Below, one piece after another: positions 55,376 through 64,000 of a DNA stretch of 64,000 nucleotides (the stretch's first letter is position 1; every line of letters starts with the position of its first letter). The DNA is from JAENVT01 sp963773085 (GTDB taxonomy: Bacteria; Actinomycetota; Acidimicrobiia; Acidimicrobiales; Ilumatobacteraceae). The stretch is taken from positions 248,001 to 312,000 of the forward strand of contig CAVYZS010000014.1 of the NCBI GenBank assembly GCA_963773085.1. The letters are read 5' to 3'. The position numbers were made by a program, and so were the translations under genes. The notes below the pieces were generated by a model that did not search any database, was not told the origin of the DNA, and saw only the letters and a program-made list of their open reading frames with translations.

Positions 55376-57009
55376 GTGACCGACCCTGCCGACACGAATC
55401 CGAACTGGTGGCGGTCGTGCGTCACGTACCAGATCTACATCCGCTCGTTCGCCGACGCCGACGGCGACGGGATCGGTGATGTCAACGGCATCCGCTCCCG
55501 CCTTTCATACCTCACCGCGCTCGGTGTCGATGCCCTGTGGATCAACCCGTGGTACCCATCCCCGCAAGCTGACGGCGGGTACGACGTGTCCGACTACCGC
55601 GACATCGAGCCGACGTTCGGCTCGCTCGCCGATGGTCGGGCCTTGATCACCGAAGCTCATGCTGTCGGGCTGCGGGTCCTGCTCGACATCGTGCCCAACC
55701 ACACCTCGGACGAGCACCCATGGTTCCAGGCCGCGCTCGACGCCGGGCCCGGCTCACCCGAGCGGGCCCGTTACCACTTCCGACCGGGGCGGGGCGTCAA
55801 CGGCGAACTGCCGCCCAACGACTGGCGATCCGACTTCGGTGGCTCTGCCTGGACGCGCATCGATCGGCCGGATGGCGAGTGGTATCTGCATCTGTTCGAC
55901 AGCAAACAGCCCGACGTCAATTGGGAGAACCCAGAGGTCCGCACCGAGTTCCTCGACGTCTTGAAGTTCTGGTTCGACGCCGGCGCCGACGGATTCCGCA
56001 TCGATGTCGCCCATGCCCTCTTGAAGGCCGACGGACTGCCCGATCTGGGTGAGGAGTTCCCGCCAACACCGGGCGCGCCCCCGCCGCCCGGCCATCCGCA
56101 CTGGGATCAATCGGGAGTGCCCGACATCTATCGCGCAGTGGCGGGAGGTCTGGCCGACTCGTACGACCCACCACGGGTCTTCGTCGCCGAGGCGTGGGTG
56201 TCGTCGGTGGGCCGGCTCGCCGACTACCTGCTCCCTGGGCAGCTGCACACCGCGTTCGACTTCCACACGACTCGTTGCCGGTGGGACGCGGCACAACTCC
56301 GTGAAGCGATCGGCACGTCACTCGCCGCGCACCAGGTCGTCGGCGCCCCCGTCACGTGGGTGTTGAGCAACCACGACATCGACCGCCATGTCACTCGCTA
56401 CGGGCGGGGCGAGACCGCCCACCCGCTGCACGGCCGCCCTGAGGATCCTGTCGATCTCGTCCTGGGCACACGGCGAGCGCGTGCCGCGATCCTGCTCGAA
56501 CTCGCCCTACCCGGTTCGGTCTACCTCTACCAGGGCGAGGAGCTCGGCTTGCCCGAGGTCGACGACATTCCCGAGGACCAGCTGGCCGACCCGACGTGGG
56601 AGCGATCCGGGCGCACTCGACGCGGCCGCGACGGTTGCCGTGTGCCGTTGCCGTGGAACCGATCGGGGCCGTCGCTGGGTTTCGGCACCAGCACGCCATG
56701 GCTGCCGCAACCCGGTGACTGGGCGGCGCTGTCGGTCGAGGCCGAGGAGGAAGACCGCGCTTCGATGCTGTGGCTGTACCGCGACGCACTGCGTACCCGA
56801 CGCGGGCTCGTCGAGTTGCAGGCGACCAGCACACCTGGCTCGATCTCAGCGACGACGTGATCGCCTTCACACGCGGCGAGAGGTTTGCCTGCATCGTCAA
56901 CTTCGGTGCTCAACCGATCGCCTTGCCGCCAGGTGACGTGATGTTGTCCAGCGTGCCGCTGGACGGAGGCCTGCCCACCGATGCGGCGGCGTGGGTACGC
57001 GTGGCGTGA
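55376..57009 (+). CDS. alpha-glucosidase, GH13 family (one frameshift)
   Basis: About 544 residues of (beta/alpha)8 glycosidase cleaving alpha-glucosides such as maltose, trehalose or isomaltose. The start is WWRSCVTYQIYIRSFADADG; region I LLDIVPNHTSDEHPWF, region II DGFRIDVAHALLKADG with the Asp nucleophile, region III VFVAEAWV with the acid Glu, and region IV WVLSNHDIDRHVTRYG are all clear. An indel near 56825 separates the C-terminal beta domain (DDVIAFTRGERFACIVNFGA). No sugar transporter is adjacent. GTG 55376 is probably leaderless. Confidence 0.9.
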
Positions 57010-57012
57010 CGC

Positions 57013-58358
57013 TCAGCCGTGCAGGTCGCGGACCACGTCGAGCCACAGTTGAGTCGTGAGTCGCAACGACTCGACGTCGATGCGTTCGTCGTTGCCGTGG
57101 AACCGCCGACCGAACTCCGCCGGCTCGACCTCAGGACTGAACAGGCCGGTGCCGTAGGCGACCGCGCCCATGTTGCGGTAGATGCGGGCGTCGGTGAAGC
57201 CGACGACGAGTTGCGGCGTCGGGCGGGCCGTCGGGAAGGGCTTGGCGATAGCTCGCTCGAGGCTGCTCCACAGCGGGTTGTCGACCCTACTGATCGATGC
57301 CGGGTCGTCCATGATCACCTCGACATCGACCTTGTCGTAGAGATCGCCGAGAGCCGCCTCGAGATGAGCGGTGACGTCGTCGTGCCCCTCGCCCGGCAGC
57401 GTGCGCACATCGACGCCGAGCTCGACGGTGTCGGGGATCACGTTGGTCTTCATCCGCGTCGGACCGCCGGCGATGGTGTTGCACGAGAACGTGGTGTGGG
57501 TGCACGAGTGCAGGAACACCGCTGGCCCGGGGTGGGGCAGCGAGTCGAGGAAGTCGTCGATCTTGCTCTCGTCGAGCAGGTTGCGCTTGGTCTCGTCGTC
57601 GACTCCGAGCGAGTCGACGGTCGAGGTCCACAGCTCGTGGAACCGAGGGGACGGACGGTAGTCGCCGATACGTTGGATAACCGCAGCGGCGGTCATCAGC
57701 GCATTGTCGGCCTTGTACGGGGTCGAGCCATGGCCCGGTGTGCCGCGCACCCGCAGCCTCCGCCAGGCCACGCCCTTCTCGCCGACGTTGATCGAGATGT
57801 ACGGCTGCTCGCGGGCCCGGTGTGAAGTCCGCCCTCCTCCGTCAGCACGTAGTCGGCGCGGATCGCATCGGGTTCGTGGTCGGCCATCCACTGCATTCCA
57901 TGGGCACTGCCTGATTCCTCGTCAGCGACGGCGAAGTAGATCAGGTCGCCGCGTGGCCGAAAGCCGCTGTTGGCGAGGTGTCGGAAGGCAACGGCCATCG
58001 ATGCCGTGAGGTTGAGCATGTCGACCGCTCCCCTGCCCCACACCTCACCATCGATCAACTCGCCGCCGAACGGATCGCGTGACCAGCCACTCTCGTTGAC
58101 CGGCACGACATCGGTGTGGCCCATCAGGCACAAGCTCGGCGCGGCCGGATCGCTGCCCTCGATGCGCGCCACCAGCGAGCCGCGACCGGGCGTGGGCTCG
58201 AAGTGTTGGAAGTCGAGCCCCGTGGAGCCGAGGAACGACTGCAGCAAGTCGGCGTTACGCGTTTCGTAGCCCGATTCTGCTGTTCCATCGTTCACACAAC
58301 GGTTACGGATCATCTGCTGCAGAAGTTCAACGGTCTCGGCGGTCAACGCATCGGTCAT
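57013..58358 (-). CDS. M20 family dipeptidase/deacylase (one frameshift)
   Basis: About 448 residues. Metal ligands are in LCLMGHTDVVPVNESGWSRD (His), GRGAVDMLNLTASMAV (Asp), ADEESGSAHGMQWM (Glu pair) and a late His in RRFHGNDERIDVESL. The dimerisation domain has RLRVRGTPGHGSTPYKADNA. It resembles the M20/ArgE-DapE branch that includes mammalian aminoacylase. An indel near 57815 lies after VLTEEGG. ATG 58358 lies within the 3' end of the YjbR gene, so the two are coupled. Confidence 0.86.
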
Positions 58359-58725
58359 GAGTGCTGCTCCCTCTCTCGTATGCGGCGAAGACCTTCTTCG
58401 GCACCACCATCCGCCAGGCTTCGACGACGATCTCGGTCATCTCGGACCGGTCGATCTCTGCGAGTCGGACCACCGCCCAGTTGTAGCGCATGTCGGCGGT
58501 CTTCGGCAGCATGAACTTGTGCGGCTCGGCGGCGACCAGCGCCTCGCGTTCCTCCTTCGGGAAGGCGAAACCCATCATCGTGTCGTCGCGGCTGAAGGCG
58601 AGGTACACGATCCGTCCGACACGGAACTTGACCCGATCGCGAACGACGGCCTCGTAGGACCGCTCGAGCGTGGACGCCAGGGCACGAACATCGTCGATGG
58701 TCACGCCCGTCGTCTCCCCGGCCAT
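58327..58725 (-). CDS. MmcQ/YjbR family protein
   Basis: A 132-residue protein of the YjbR (DUF419) double-wing fold, proposed to bind DNA. It has VTIDDVRALASTLERSYEAV, RVKFRVGRIVYLAFSRDDTM and MGFAFPKEEREALVAAEPHK, then YNWAVVRLAEIDRSEMTEIV. ATG 58725 has TACGCT 7 nt upstream. Its 3' end overlaps the M20 gene by 32 nt. The frame is intact. Confidence 0.85.
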   Translation of the reverse strand: MAGETTGVTIDDVRALASTLERSYEAVVRDRVKFRVGRIVYLAFSRDDTMMGFAFPKEEREALVAAEPHKFMLPKTADMRYNWAVVRLAEIDRSEMTEIVVEAWRMVVPKKVFAAYERGSSTHDRCVDRRDR

Positions 58726-58732
58726 TTCCCCG

Positions 58733-58738
58733 AGCGTA
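58733..58738 (-). promoter_or_regulatory. -10 element TACGCT, leaderless start
   Basis: Minus-strand TACGCT ends 7 nt before ATG 58725. Confidence 0.5.
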
Positions 58739-58765
58739 GGCCCATGGAAGAATCTGGCTGACACG

Positions 58766-58792
58766 TGTCGAAATCGAACACCGCCGTTCGTC
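58766..58792 (+). promoter_or_regulatory. ECF42-type promoter upstream of the DGPF gene
   Basis: TGTCGA (58766-58771), a 17-bp spacer and CGTC (58789-58792) match the published ECF42 consensus of TGTCGA at -35 and CG(A/T)C at -10, 32 bp before ATG 58825. The adjacent sigma factor probably reads it. Confidence 0.7.
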
Positions 58793-58824
58793 GGTGCGGT
58801 ACGTACAGCGAAAGGAACACGATC

Positions 58825-59196
58825 ATGCCCAGGTACGCAGCACTCATCTACGGCGCGGAGTCGACCAGCGAACCGGACCCCGAGCTGTGGGGCACCATCA
58901 TGGCCGAGTACATGCACTTCGGCGAGGCCGGCGGCGCTGCCGGCGTCATCAAGGGTGGCGAGGCGCTCCAGCCGACCAACACGGCGACAACCATTCAGGT
59001 CACCGGTGGCACCAAGGGCGGTGACGTGATCGCCACCGACGGTCCGTTCGCCGAGACCAAGGAGGCGCTCGGCGGCTTCTACCTGCTCGACTGCAAAGAC
59101 CTCGACGAAGCGCTCAGCTGGGCGGCGCAGATCCCCGGCGCATGGCATGGCCGGGTCGAGGTGCGCCCGGTCATCGATTTCGGCGAGATGAGCTGA
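58825..59196 (+). CDS. DGPF-domain (YCII-related) protein, ECF42 partner
   Basis: A 123-residue ferredoxin-like protein. It has MPRYAALIYGAESTSEPDPE, GGDVIATDGPFAETKEALGG (the DGPF motif) and YLLDCKDLDEALSWAAQIPG. Such proteins are the usual neighbours and targets of ECF42 sigma factors, and their biochemical role is not known. It has an AAAGGA ribosome site. It ends at the start of the sigma-factor gene. The frame is intact. Confidence 0.9.
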   Translation: MPRYAALIYGAESTSEPDPELWGTIMAEYMHFGEAGGAAGVIKGGEALQPTNTATTIQVTGGTKGGDVIATDGPFAETKEALGGFYLLDCKDLDEALSWAAQIPGAWHGRVEVRPVIDFGEMS

Positions 59197-60423
59197 TCGA
59201 TCCGCTCGACGAGATCATCCGCATCGAGGGTGGCCAGGTGCTGGCCACCCTCATCCGCCTGACGGGAGACATCGATCGCGCCGAGGACGCTCTCCACGAC
59301 GCGGTAGTCGTGGCGGCCGACGTGTGGCGGCGCGACGGTTTTCCCGACAAGCCCGGCGCCTGGCTGACAACAGTGGCCCGCAACAAGGCGCTCGATCGCC
59401 TTCGCCGCGAATCCCAGCGGGCGCCGAAGGAGGCTGAGGCGTTCCGGTTGTTGACCGAGGGCTCGGCGGACGGCGACGACGGCGACAACCGCGATGATCG
59501 ATTGCGGCTGTTGTTCACCTGCTGCCACCCGGCGCTCTCGCCAGAATCACAGGTCGCGCTCGGCGCTTCGCACGATCTGTGGCCTGAGCACCGTCGACAT
59601 CGCTCGCGTCTTCCTGGTTCCTGAGCCGACGATCGGCCAACGCATCAGCCGCGCCAAAGCGAAGATCACCAAGGCACACATTCCGTATCGGGTGCCCGAG
59701 GCGCACGAACTGCCCGATCGCCTGCGCCCCGTACTGGCCACGGTGTACGCCGTCTTCACCGCAGGTCACCACGCTCCGGTCGGCGAGCTCGGTGAACGTG
59801 TCGACCTTGCCGACGAGGCGATCCGGCTTGCCCGAGTGCTGGTCGAGCTGATGCCCGACGAGGCCGAGTGCATCGGTCTACTGGCGCTGACACTCGCAAC
59901 CAATGCGCGCCGCGCGGCGCGCACCGATGCCGACGGCGAGATCGTGCTGCTCGCCGATCAGGACCGTTCATCGTGGGACGTCGCTGCCATCGCCGAAGCC
60001 GCCGCTCTGGTCGAGTCGGTGCTGCGACGCGGACGCCCGGGCGCCTACCAGATCCAGGCGGCGATCGCCTGCCTGCATGACGTGGCACCGACCTACGCCG
60101 ACACCGATTGGCCACAGATCGCCGAGCTCTATCTCCTGCTGGAGAACCGCTGGCCGACACCCGTCGTGCGAGTCAACCGGGCCGTCGCGGTGGCCGAGGT
60201 CGAGGGCCCCGACGCCGGTCTGGGGCTGCTCGATCAACTCGTCGGCGGCTCCACCGAACGATGGCATCTCTATTGGTCGACCCGGGCCGACTTCCATCGG
60301 CGGATGGGTCAGCAGTCTGCCGCGGCCGACTCGTATCGCCATGCCCTGGAATGTCCGTGCAACGACAGTGATCGCCGCTTCCTGCTGCGCCGCCTGGCGT
60401 CGGTCGACGAGGTGCGCTCGTGA
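59188..60423 (+). CDS. ECF42-group RNA polymerase sigma factor with TPR-like C-terminus (frameshifted)
   Basis: About 411 residues. The sigma-2 region is GGQVLATLIRLTGDIDRAED, ALHDAVVVAADVW and PGAWLTTVARNKALDRLRRE; the sigma-4 region is LRLLFTCCHPALSPESQVAL and LSTVDIARVFLVPEPTIGQR. A long helical C-terminal extension (AYQIQAAIACLHDVAPTYAD, VVRVNRAVAVAEVEGPDAGL) is the SnoaL-free, TPR-like tail typical of ECF42. No anti-sigma gene is visible. An indel near 59565 breaks it. The start is unclear: ATG 59188 overlaps the DGPF stop but needs one more indel, while ATG 59142 is in frame. Confidence 0.88.
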
Positions 60424-60463
60424 TGCACCCGAGACGGCGCTCAAGTAGGTCGGTTCTGGGCCG

Positions 60464-61399
60464 ATGATTGGGCATGGAGAAGACACAGACTGCCCCGCGG
60501 AACGGAGTGGCGAGTGTTGCGCGACACGATGCGATGGCACCGCCGGCGGTCTGACGACGGGTCGTTCGCGTCCGCCGCGGATCGCCTTCGTTCTGTCGGG
60601 CGGAGGGTCGCTCGGGGCGATGCAGTCGGGCCAGTTACTGGCGGTGCTGCAGGCAGGAATCACCCCTGATCTGGTGATCGGTGTGTCCGCCGGAGCGCTG
60701 AACGGTGCAGCGATCGCTCACGAGCCGACCACTGACGGCGCCGAACAGTTGACGGCCATCTGGAAGAGGTTGCGGCGCGACGACGTGTTTCGCGGATCAC
60801 GGCACGAACGTGCCTGGCACGTGGTGCGTCGACATTCGCACCTCTACCGATCCGACGGGCTGGTCGATCTCGTCGATCGCTTCCTACCGCTCGACGATCT
60901 GAGCCAACTGTCGACGATGTTCGAGGCGGGGACGGTCAACATCGACGATGCCCGGTTCGAGTTCCACTCCACCGGGGATCCGCGCGCTGTGCTCGTTGCT
61001 TCGGCATCCCTGCCAGGGGTGTTCCAGCCGGTGATGATCGACGGCAGCAGGCACGTCGACGGAGGCATTGCCATCAACCTCCCCATCCAGCGCGCCAGCG
61101 ATCTCGGCGCAACCCTGATCCTGGCCTTCGATTGCCGTGCCGGAACGAGACATCACCTTCCGGTCGATCTGTCGGCGCTCGGCGTACTGACCTCGTCGAT
61201 CGCCGTGGCTCGCGAGATCCTCACGCCATCGCACGACCACCCGAACGTCGTTCGCCTTCCGGCACCCGACACGCACGGCGTCGACGTGTTCGATTTCAGC
61301 CATGGTGAGCGGCTGGCGACCGAGGGACACGATCTGGTCGCCAGCTTCCTGGACGGTCATCCGCTGCTGGGCATGCTCTCCAGCCGCTCTGCTGCCTGA
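60464..61399 (+). CDS. patatin-like phospholipase
   Basis: A 311-residue lipid acyl hydrolase. It has the oxyanion loop FVLSGGGSLGAMQSGQLLAV, the Ser nucleophile in LVIGVSAGALNGAAIAHEPT (GVSAG), and the catalytic Asp in RHVDGGIAINLPIQRASDLG (DGG). Bacterial relatives include RssA/YchK proteins. The N-terminal 35 residues before RPPRIAFVLS are not conserved-looking. ATG 60475 in another frame (MEKTQTAPRNG) could be the true start if an indel near 60550 is an error. It is a cytoplasmic type, with no signal peptide. Confidence 0.87.
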   Translation: MIGHGEDTDCPAERSGECCATRCDGTAGGLTTGRSRPPRIAFVLSGGGSLGAMQSGQLLAVLQAGITPDLVIGVSAGALNGAAIAHEPTTDGAEQLTAIWKRLRRDDVFRGSRHERAWHVVRRHSHLYRSDGLVDLVDRFLPLDDLSQLSTMFEAGTVNIDDARFEFHSTGDPRAVLVASASLPGVFQPVMIDGSRHVDGGIAINLPIQRASDLGATLILAFDCRAGTRHHLPVDLSALGVLTSSIAVAREILTPSHDHPNVVRLPAPDTHGVDVFDFSHGERLATEGHDLVASFLDGHPLLGMLSSRSAA

Positions 61400-61456
61400 G
61401 GTCGACCGGGCGCAACCGCGGGAGCAACTCCGCGGGGCCGCTGGCATACTCCCGGG

Positions 61457-61648
61457 GTGGCGACCGACCGAAACGGCTCACGCTCGATCTTGGCGACGAT
61501 CGTTGGTTACATACTCGTTGCCGTCATCGTGCTGGTCCTGTTCAACTCCATCGTCGGCACGATCCTGTGGTTGTTCCGCGCCCTGGTCATCGTCGCGGTC
61601 ATCCTGGGTCTGTTGACGATCTACCTCAGGTTGAAGTCCCCCGACTGA
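61457..61648 (+). CDS. small two-helix membrane protein
   Basis: A 63-residue protein with a basic start (MATDRNGSRSILA) and two membrane spans, TIVGYILVAVIVLVLFNSIV and TILWLFRALVIVAVILGLLT. I do not recognise a family. GTG 61457 is preceded by CATACT at a 6-nt spacing, similar to other starts here. It stands alone between the patatin and dehydratase genes. Confidence 0.65.
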   Translation: MATDRNGSRSILATIVGYILVAVIVLVLFNSIVGTILWLFRALVIVAVILGLLTIYLRLKSPD

Positions 61649-61689
61649 CGAAGGTCGGCGGCTGAGCGGCGCGATACGGTGCACCGCCT

Positions 61690-62685
61690 ATGGTCCTGCC
61701 CGACGTCGAAGCTCCCACGATCGAAGCCATTCGCGCCAACCGCGAGCGGCTGGGAGATCTCGTGGTCACGACTCCCATCCGCCTTCTCGTCGACCACGCA
61801 GTCGCCGGTGCGGTCGGCGTGAGCACTCAGGTGTGGCTGAAAGAAGAGTTGTTCCAACGCACTGGCAGCTTCAAGCCACGCGGCGCGTTGTCGGTGATGC
61901 TCGACCTCGACCCAATGGCCCTCGGGCGCGGCGTCACCGGAGTGTCTGCTGGGAACCATGCCATTTCGCTGGGGTACTCGGCCCGTGAGCTGGGCACCAC
62001 AGCCACGGTCGTGATGCCGCAGAACGCGAACCCCTTCCGGGTGCAGGTCTGTCGTGAGTTCGGTGCAACAGTCGAGCTCGTCGACAACATCCACGATGCG
62101 TTCGACCGGGTCAGGGAGATCGAGGCGAGCGAGGGTCGCACTTTCGTCCATCCCTACGAAGGCCCCAAGACAGCGCTCGGAACGGCATCGGTCGGTATGG
62201 AATTCATCGATCAGGTCACTGCCAGCGGAGCGTCCCTCGACGCTGTGATCGTCGCCGCAGGCGGAGGCGGGCTGACCGCCGGCGTCGCCTGCGCCGTGAA
62301 GCAGATGAGCCCGAGCACCGCCGTCTACGTGGTCGAGCCCGAGGGGGCCGACAGCCTCAGTCGCAGTTTCAAAGCCGGGTCACCGCAATCGATCGACGCC
62401 GTGCGCACCATCGCCGACTCGCTCGGCGCACCACGATGCGAGCCGTATTCCTTCGTGTTGAACCGCATGTTCGTCGACGAGGTCGTACTGGTCGACGACG
62501 ATCAGATCCGCGAGGCGATGCGCTTGCTCCTCCGCGCCGCAAAACTCGCTGTCGAACCGGCCGGAGCCGCAGCGCTCGCCGCCTTGATGCACCCATTGCG
62601 TACCCGGCTCGACGGCAAGACCGTCGGTGTGGTGGTCTGCGGCGCAAACATCGATCCGGAGACGTTCTCCAGGCACATCTCCTAG
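61690..62685 (+). CDS. threonine ammonia-lyase / serine-threonine dehydratase
   Basis: A 331-residue PLP fold-type II enzyme. It has the Schiff-base Lys in RTGSFKPRGALSVML, the substrate loop VSAGNHAISLGYSARELGTT, NPFRVQVCREFGATVELVD, the phosphate loop IVAAGGGGLTAGVACAVKQM, and VVCGANIDPETFSRHI. It lacks the regulatory ACT domain of biosynthetic IlvA, so it is probably a catabolic or racemase-type member. It could supply 2-oxobutyrate to the ilv pathway. ATG 61690 is preceded by TACGGT 9 nt upstream. The frame is intact. Confidence 0.88.
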   Translation: MVLPDVEAPTIEAIRANRERLGDLVVTTPIRLLVDHAVAGAVGVSTQVWLKEELFQRTGSFKPRGALSVMLDLDPMALGRGVTGVSAGNHAISLGYSARELGTTATVVMPQNANPFRVQVCREFGATVELVDNIHDAFDRVREIEASEGRTFVHPYEGPKTALGTASVGMEFIDQVTASGASLDAVIVAAGGGGLTAGVACAVKQMSPSTAVYVVEPEGADSLSRSFKAGSPQSIDAVRTIADSLGAPRCEPYSFVLNRMFVDEVVLVDDDQIREAMRLLLRAAKLAVEPAGAAALAALMHPLRTRLDGKTVGVVVCGANIDPETFSRHIS

Positions 62686-62776
62686 CGCCCGGCCAGTTCG
62701 GCTCGAGCACGATTCGTCACCGTCTCGAGCACGCGGCAGCCGCGACCAGGTCATCGACCGGGAGCCCTACTGGGAC

Positions 62777-64000
62777 TCAGGCCAGGCCGAGCAGCTCGAT
62801 CGAGGCCTCGCGCATGCGGTACTTCTGGATCTTCCCGGTGACCGTCATCGGGAACTCGTCGGTGACGTGCACGTAGCGCGGGATCTTGAAATGGGCGATC
62901 CGACCGGAACAGAAGGCGGCGAGGTCATCACGGGTGAGCGTGGCTCCATCTCGCAGACGGACCCAGGCAACGAGCTCCTCGCCGTAGTTCTCGTCGGGAA
63001 CACCAACCACCTGGACGTCGACGATGTCGGGATGGCCGTACAGGAACTCCTCGACCTCGCGCGGGTAGATGTTCTCGCCGCCGCGAATGATCATGTCCTT
63101 GATCCGTCCGACGATGCTCACGTATCCGTCGGCGTCCATGATGGCGAGGTCACCGCTGTGCATCCAGCCGTCGGTGTCGATCGCGTCGGCGGTCATCTCC
63201 GGTTCATTCCAGTACCCGAGCATCACCGAGTAGCCCTTCGTGCACAGTTCGCCGGCCTCGTTCAGCCCGAGGGTCTCGCCCGTGACCGGATCGACGATCT
63301 TCACCTGCACATGCGGCAGCACTCGTCCAACCGTGCCGACGCGCTTGTCGAGGGGGTCGTCGGGCGACGTCTGCGTGGAAACGGGCGACGTCTCGGTCAT
63401 GCCGTAGCCGATGGTGACTTCGTTCATGTGCATCTCATCGACGCACTGCTTCATCACCTCGATCGGGCAGGGAGATCCGGCCATCATCCCGGTTCGCAGC
63501 GGCGACAGGTCGAAATCGTGGAACCGAGGGTGGGCCAGCATGGCGATGAACATGGTCGGCACACCGAGCACACTGGTGCAGCGTTCGGCCTCGAGTGTCT
63601 GCAGCGTGGCGAGGGCGTCGAACGAAGGCGCCGGCAGCACCGTCGTCGTGGCGTGGGTGAGGTTTGCCAGATTGCCGATCACCATTCCGAAGCAGTGGTA
63701 GAAGGGCACGGGGATGCAGACCCGATCGACCTTGCTGTACCGGAACCCCTCACCCAGGAAGTAGCCGTTGTTGAGCAGGTTTCGGTGACTCAGCGTCGCC
63801 CCCTTCGGAAACCCCGTCGTGCCGCTGGTGTACTGGATGTTGATGGGATCGTGGTTGTCCAGCGAGGCGCAACGAGTCGCCAACTCCTCGGGCCGCACGG
63901 CATCGCCGGCCTCCAACAAGCCATCCCAGTCGGGGGTGTCCAAGAACACGACGTGCTCCAGATCGGGCAACGACGGACGCACGTCGGCAACCATGGCGGC
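62777..64000 (-). CDS. fatty-acyl-CoA ligase, AMP-forming (N-terminus beyond window)
   Basis: C-terminal about 408 residues of an ANL-family acyl-CoA synthetase; the frame is open to the window edge, so the start lies beyond 64000. It has the P-loop IQYTSGTTGFPKGATLSHRN, VPFYHCFGMVIGNL, TIGYGMTETSPVSTQTSPDD, DGWMHSGDLAIMDADGYVSI, the hinge GRIKDMIIRGGENIYPREVE and the acylation Lys in MTVTGKIQKYRMRE. It is close in style to medium/long-chain FadD and AcsA-like enzymes of actinobacteria. The visible part is intact. It converges with the threonine dehydratase across 91 bp, which holds a direct repeat CTCGAGCACG but no clear hairpin. Confidence 0.9.
   Translation of the reverse strand, partial: AAMVADVRPSLPDLEHVVFLDTPDWDGLLEAGDAVRPEELATRCASLDNHDPINIQYTSGTTGFPKGATLSHRNLLNNGYFLGEGFRYSKVDRVCIPVPFYHCFGMVIGNLANLTHATTTVLPAPSFDALATLQTLEAERCTSVLGVPTMFIAMLAHPRFHDFDLSPLRTGMMAGSPCPIEVMKQCVDEMHMNEVTIGYGMTETSPVSTQTSPDDPLDKRVGTVGRVLPHVQVKIVDPVTGETLGLNEAGELCTKGYSVMLGYWNEPEMTADAIDTDGWMHSGDLAIMDADGYVSIVGRIKDMIIRGGENIYPREVEEFLYGHPDIVDVQVVGVPDENYGEELVAWVRLRDGATLTRDDLAAFCSGRIAHFKIPRYVHVTDEFPMTVTGKIQKYRMREASIELLGLA

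Overview
The window is high-GC, gene-dense DNA from an actinobacterium. An F420-type luciferase-like oxidoreductase, a myo-inositol-phosphate synthase, an Eis-type acetyltransferase, DUF3054 and HTH_42 proteins, GatCAB, many GTG starts and a recurrent leaderless-promoter signature all fit Actinobacteria. The gene mix suggests Acidimicrobiia (Ilumatobacter-like), but that is inference from gene content. I see no tRNA, rRNA, CRISPR array, prophage or insertion sequence, and no gene-free stretch above 300 bases; the longest is 204 bp at 48065-48268.

Layout. 23-3510 (-): ilvBNC operon with a leader-peptide attenuator. 3578-8235 (+): HTH_42 protein, acyl-CoA-dehydrogenase-like protein, SCO6745-like protein and inositol-phosphate synthase. 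8214-11088 (-): two-component system, lipoprotein and secreted protein. 11217-14047: GNAT, serine/threonine dehydratase, 5-formyl-THF cyclo-ligase, flavin reductase and DUF3054. 14121-17073 (-): FMN hydroxyacid dehydrogenase and ilvD. 17144-35186: a catabolic island that I read as carnitine/gamma-butyrobetaine degradation. 35211-40005: MFS transporter, fatty-acid desaturase, Eis and an M20 amidohydrolase. 40146-48064: gatB-gatA-gatC, galT, lgt, esterase, ferredoxin and TPR-HD-GYP. 48269-55297: M48 protease, ABC-2 exporter, ybaK, LLM oxidoreductase, MBL hydrolase and small dehydrogenases. 55376-64000: alpha-glucosidase, M20 peptidase, an ECF42 sigma factor with its DGPF partner, patatin, threonine dehydratase and a fatty-acyl-CoA ligase cut by the window end.

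How the island may work. A dipeptide-type ABC importer and an SDR lie on the minus strand. Diverging from them are a beta-keto-acid cleavage enzyme (BKACE), a citrate synthase and a carnitine dehydrogenase fused to a betainyl-CoA thioesterase. Further on come an AMP-forming CoA ligase, an enoyl-CoA hydratase, a TetR regulator, a second paralogous thioesterase, an acyl-CoA dehydrogenase, an NDP-forming CoA ligase and a second hydratase. Together these could take gamma-butyrobetaine or crotonobetaine through CoA esters to carnitine, then to dehydrocarnitine, and finally to glycine betaine plus acetoacetate. The carnitine-to-betaine half rests on strong family resemblance; the upstream half is inference.

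Two general points. First, about half of the longer genes are broken by one or more single-base indels, yet family motifs resume at once in another frame; this looks like consensus error rather than decay, and each affected entry says so. Second, at least 17 start codons on both strands are preceded 6-8 nt upstream by a TAnnnT (or CATAAT) hexamer, including one 7-bp box that serves two divergent genes. This implies widespread leaderless transcription.
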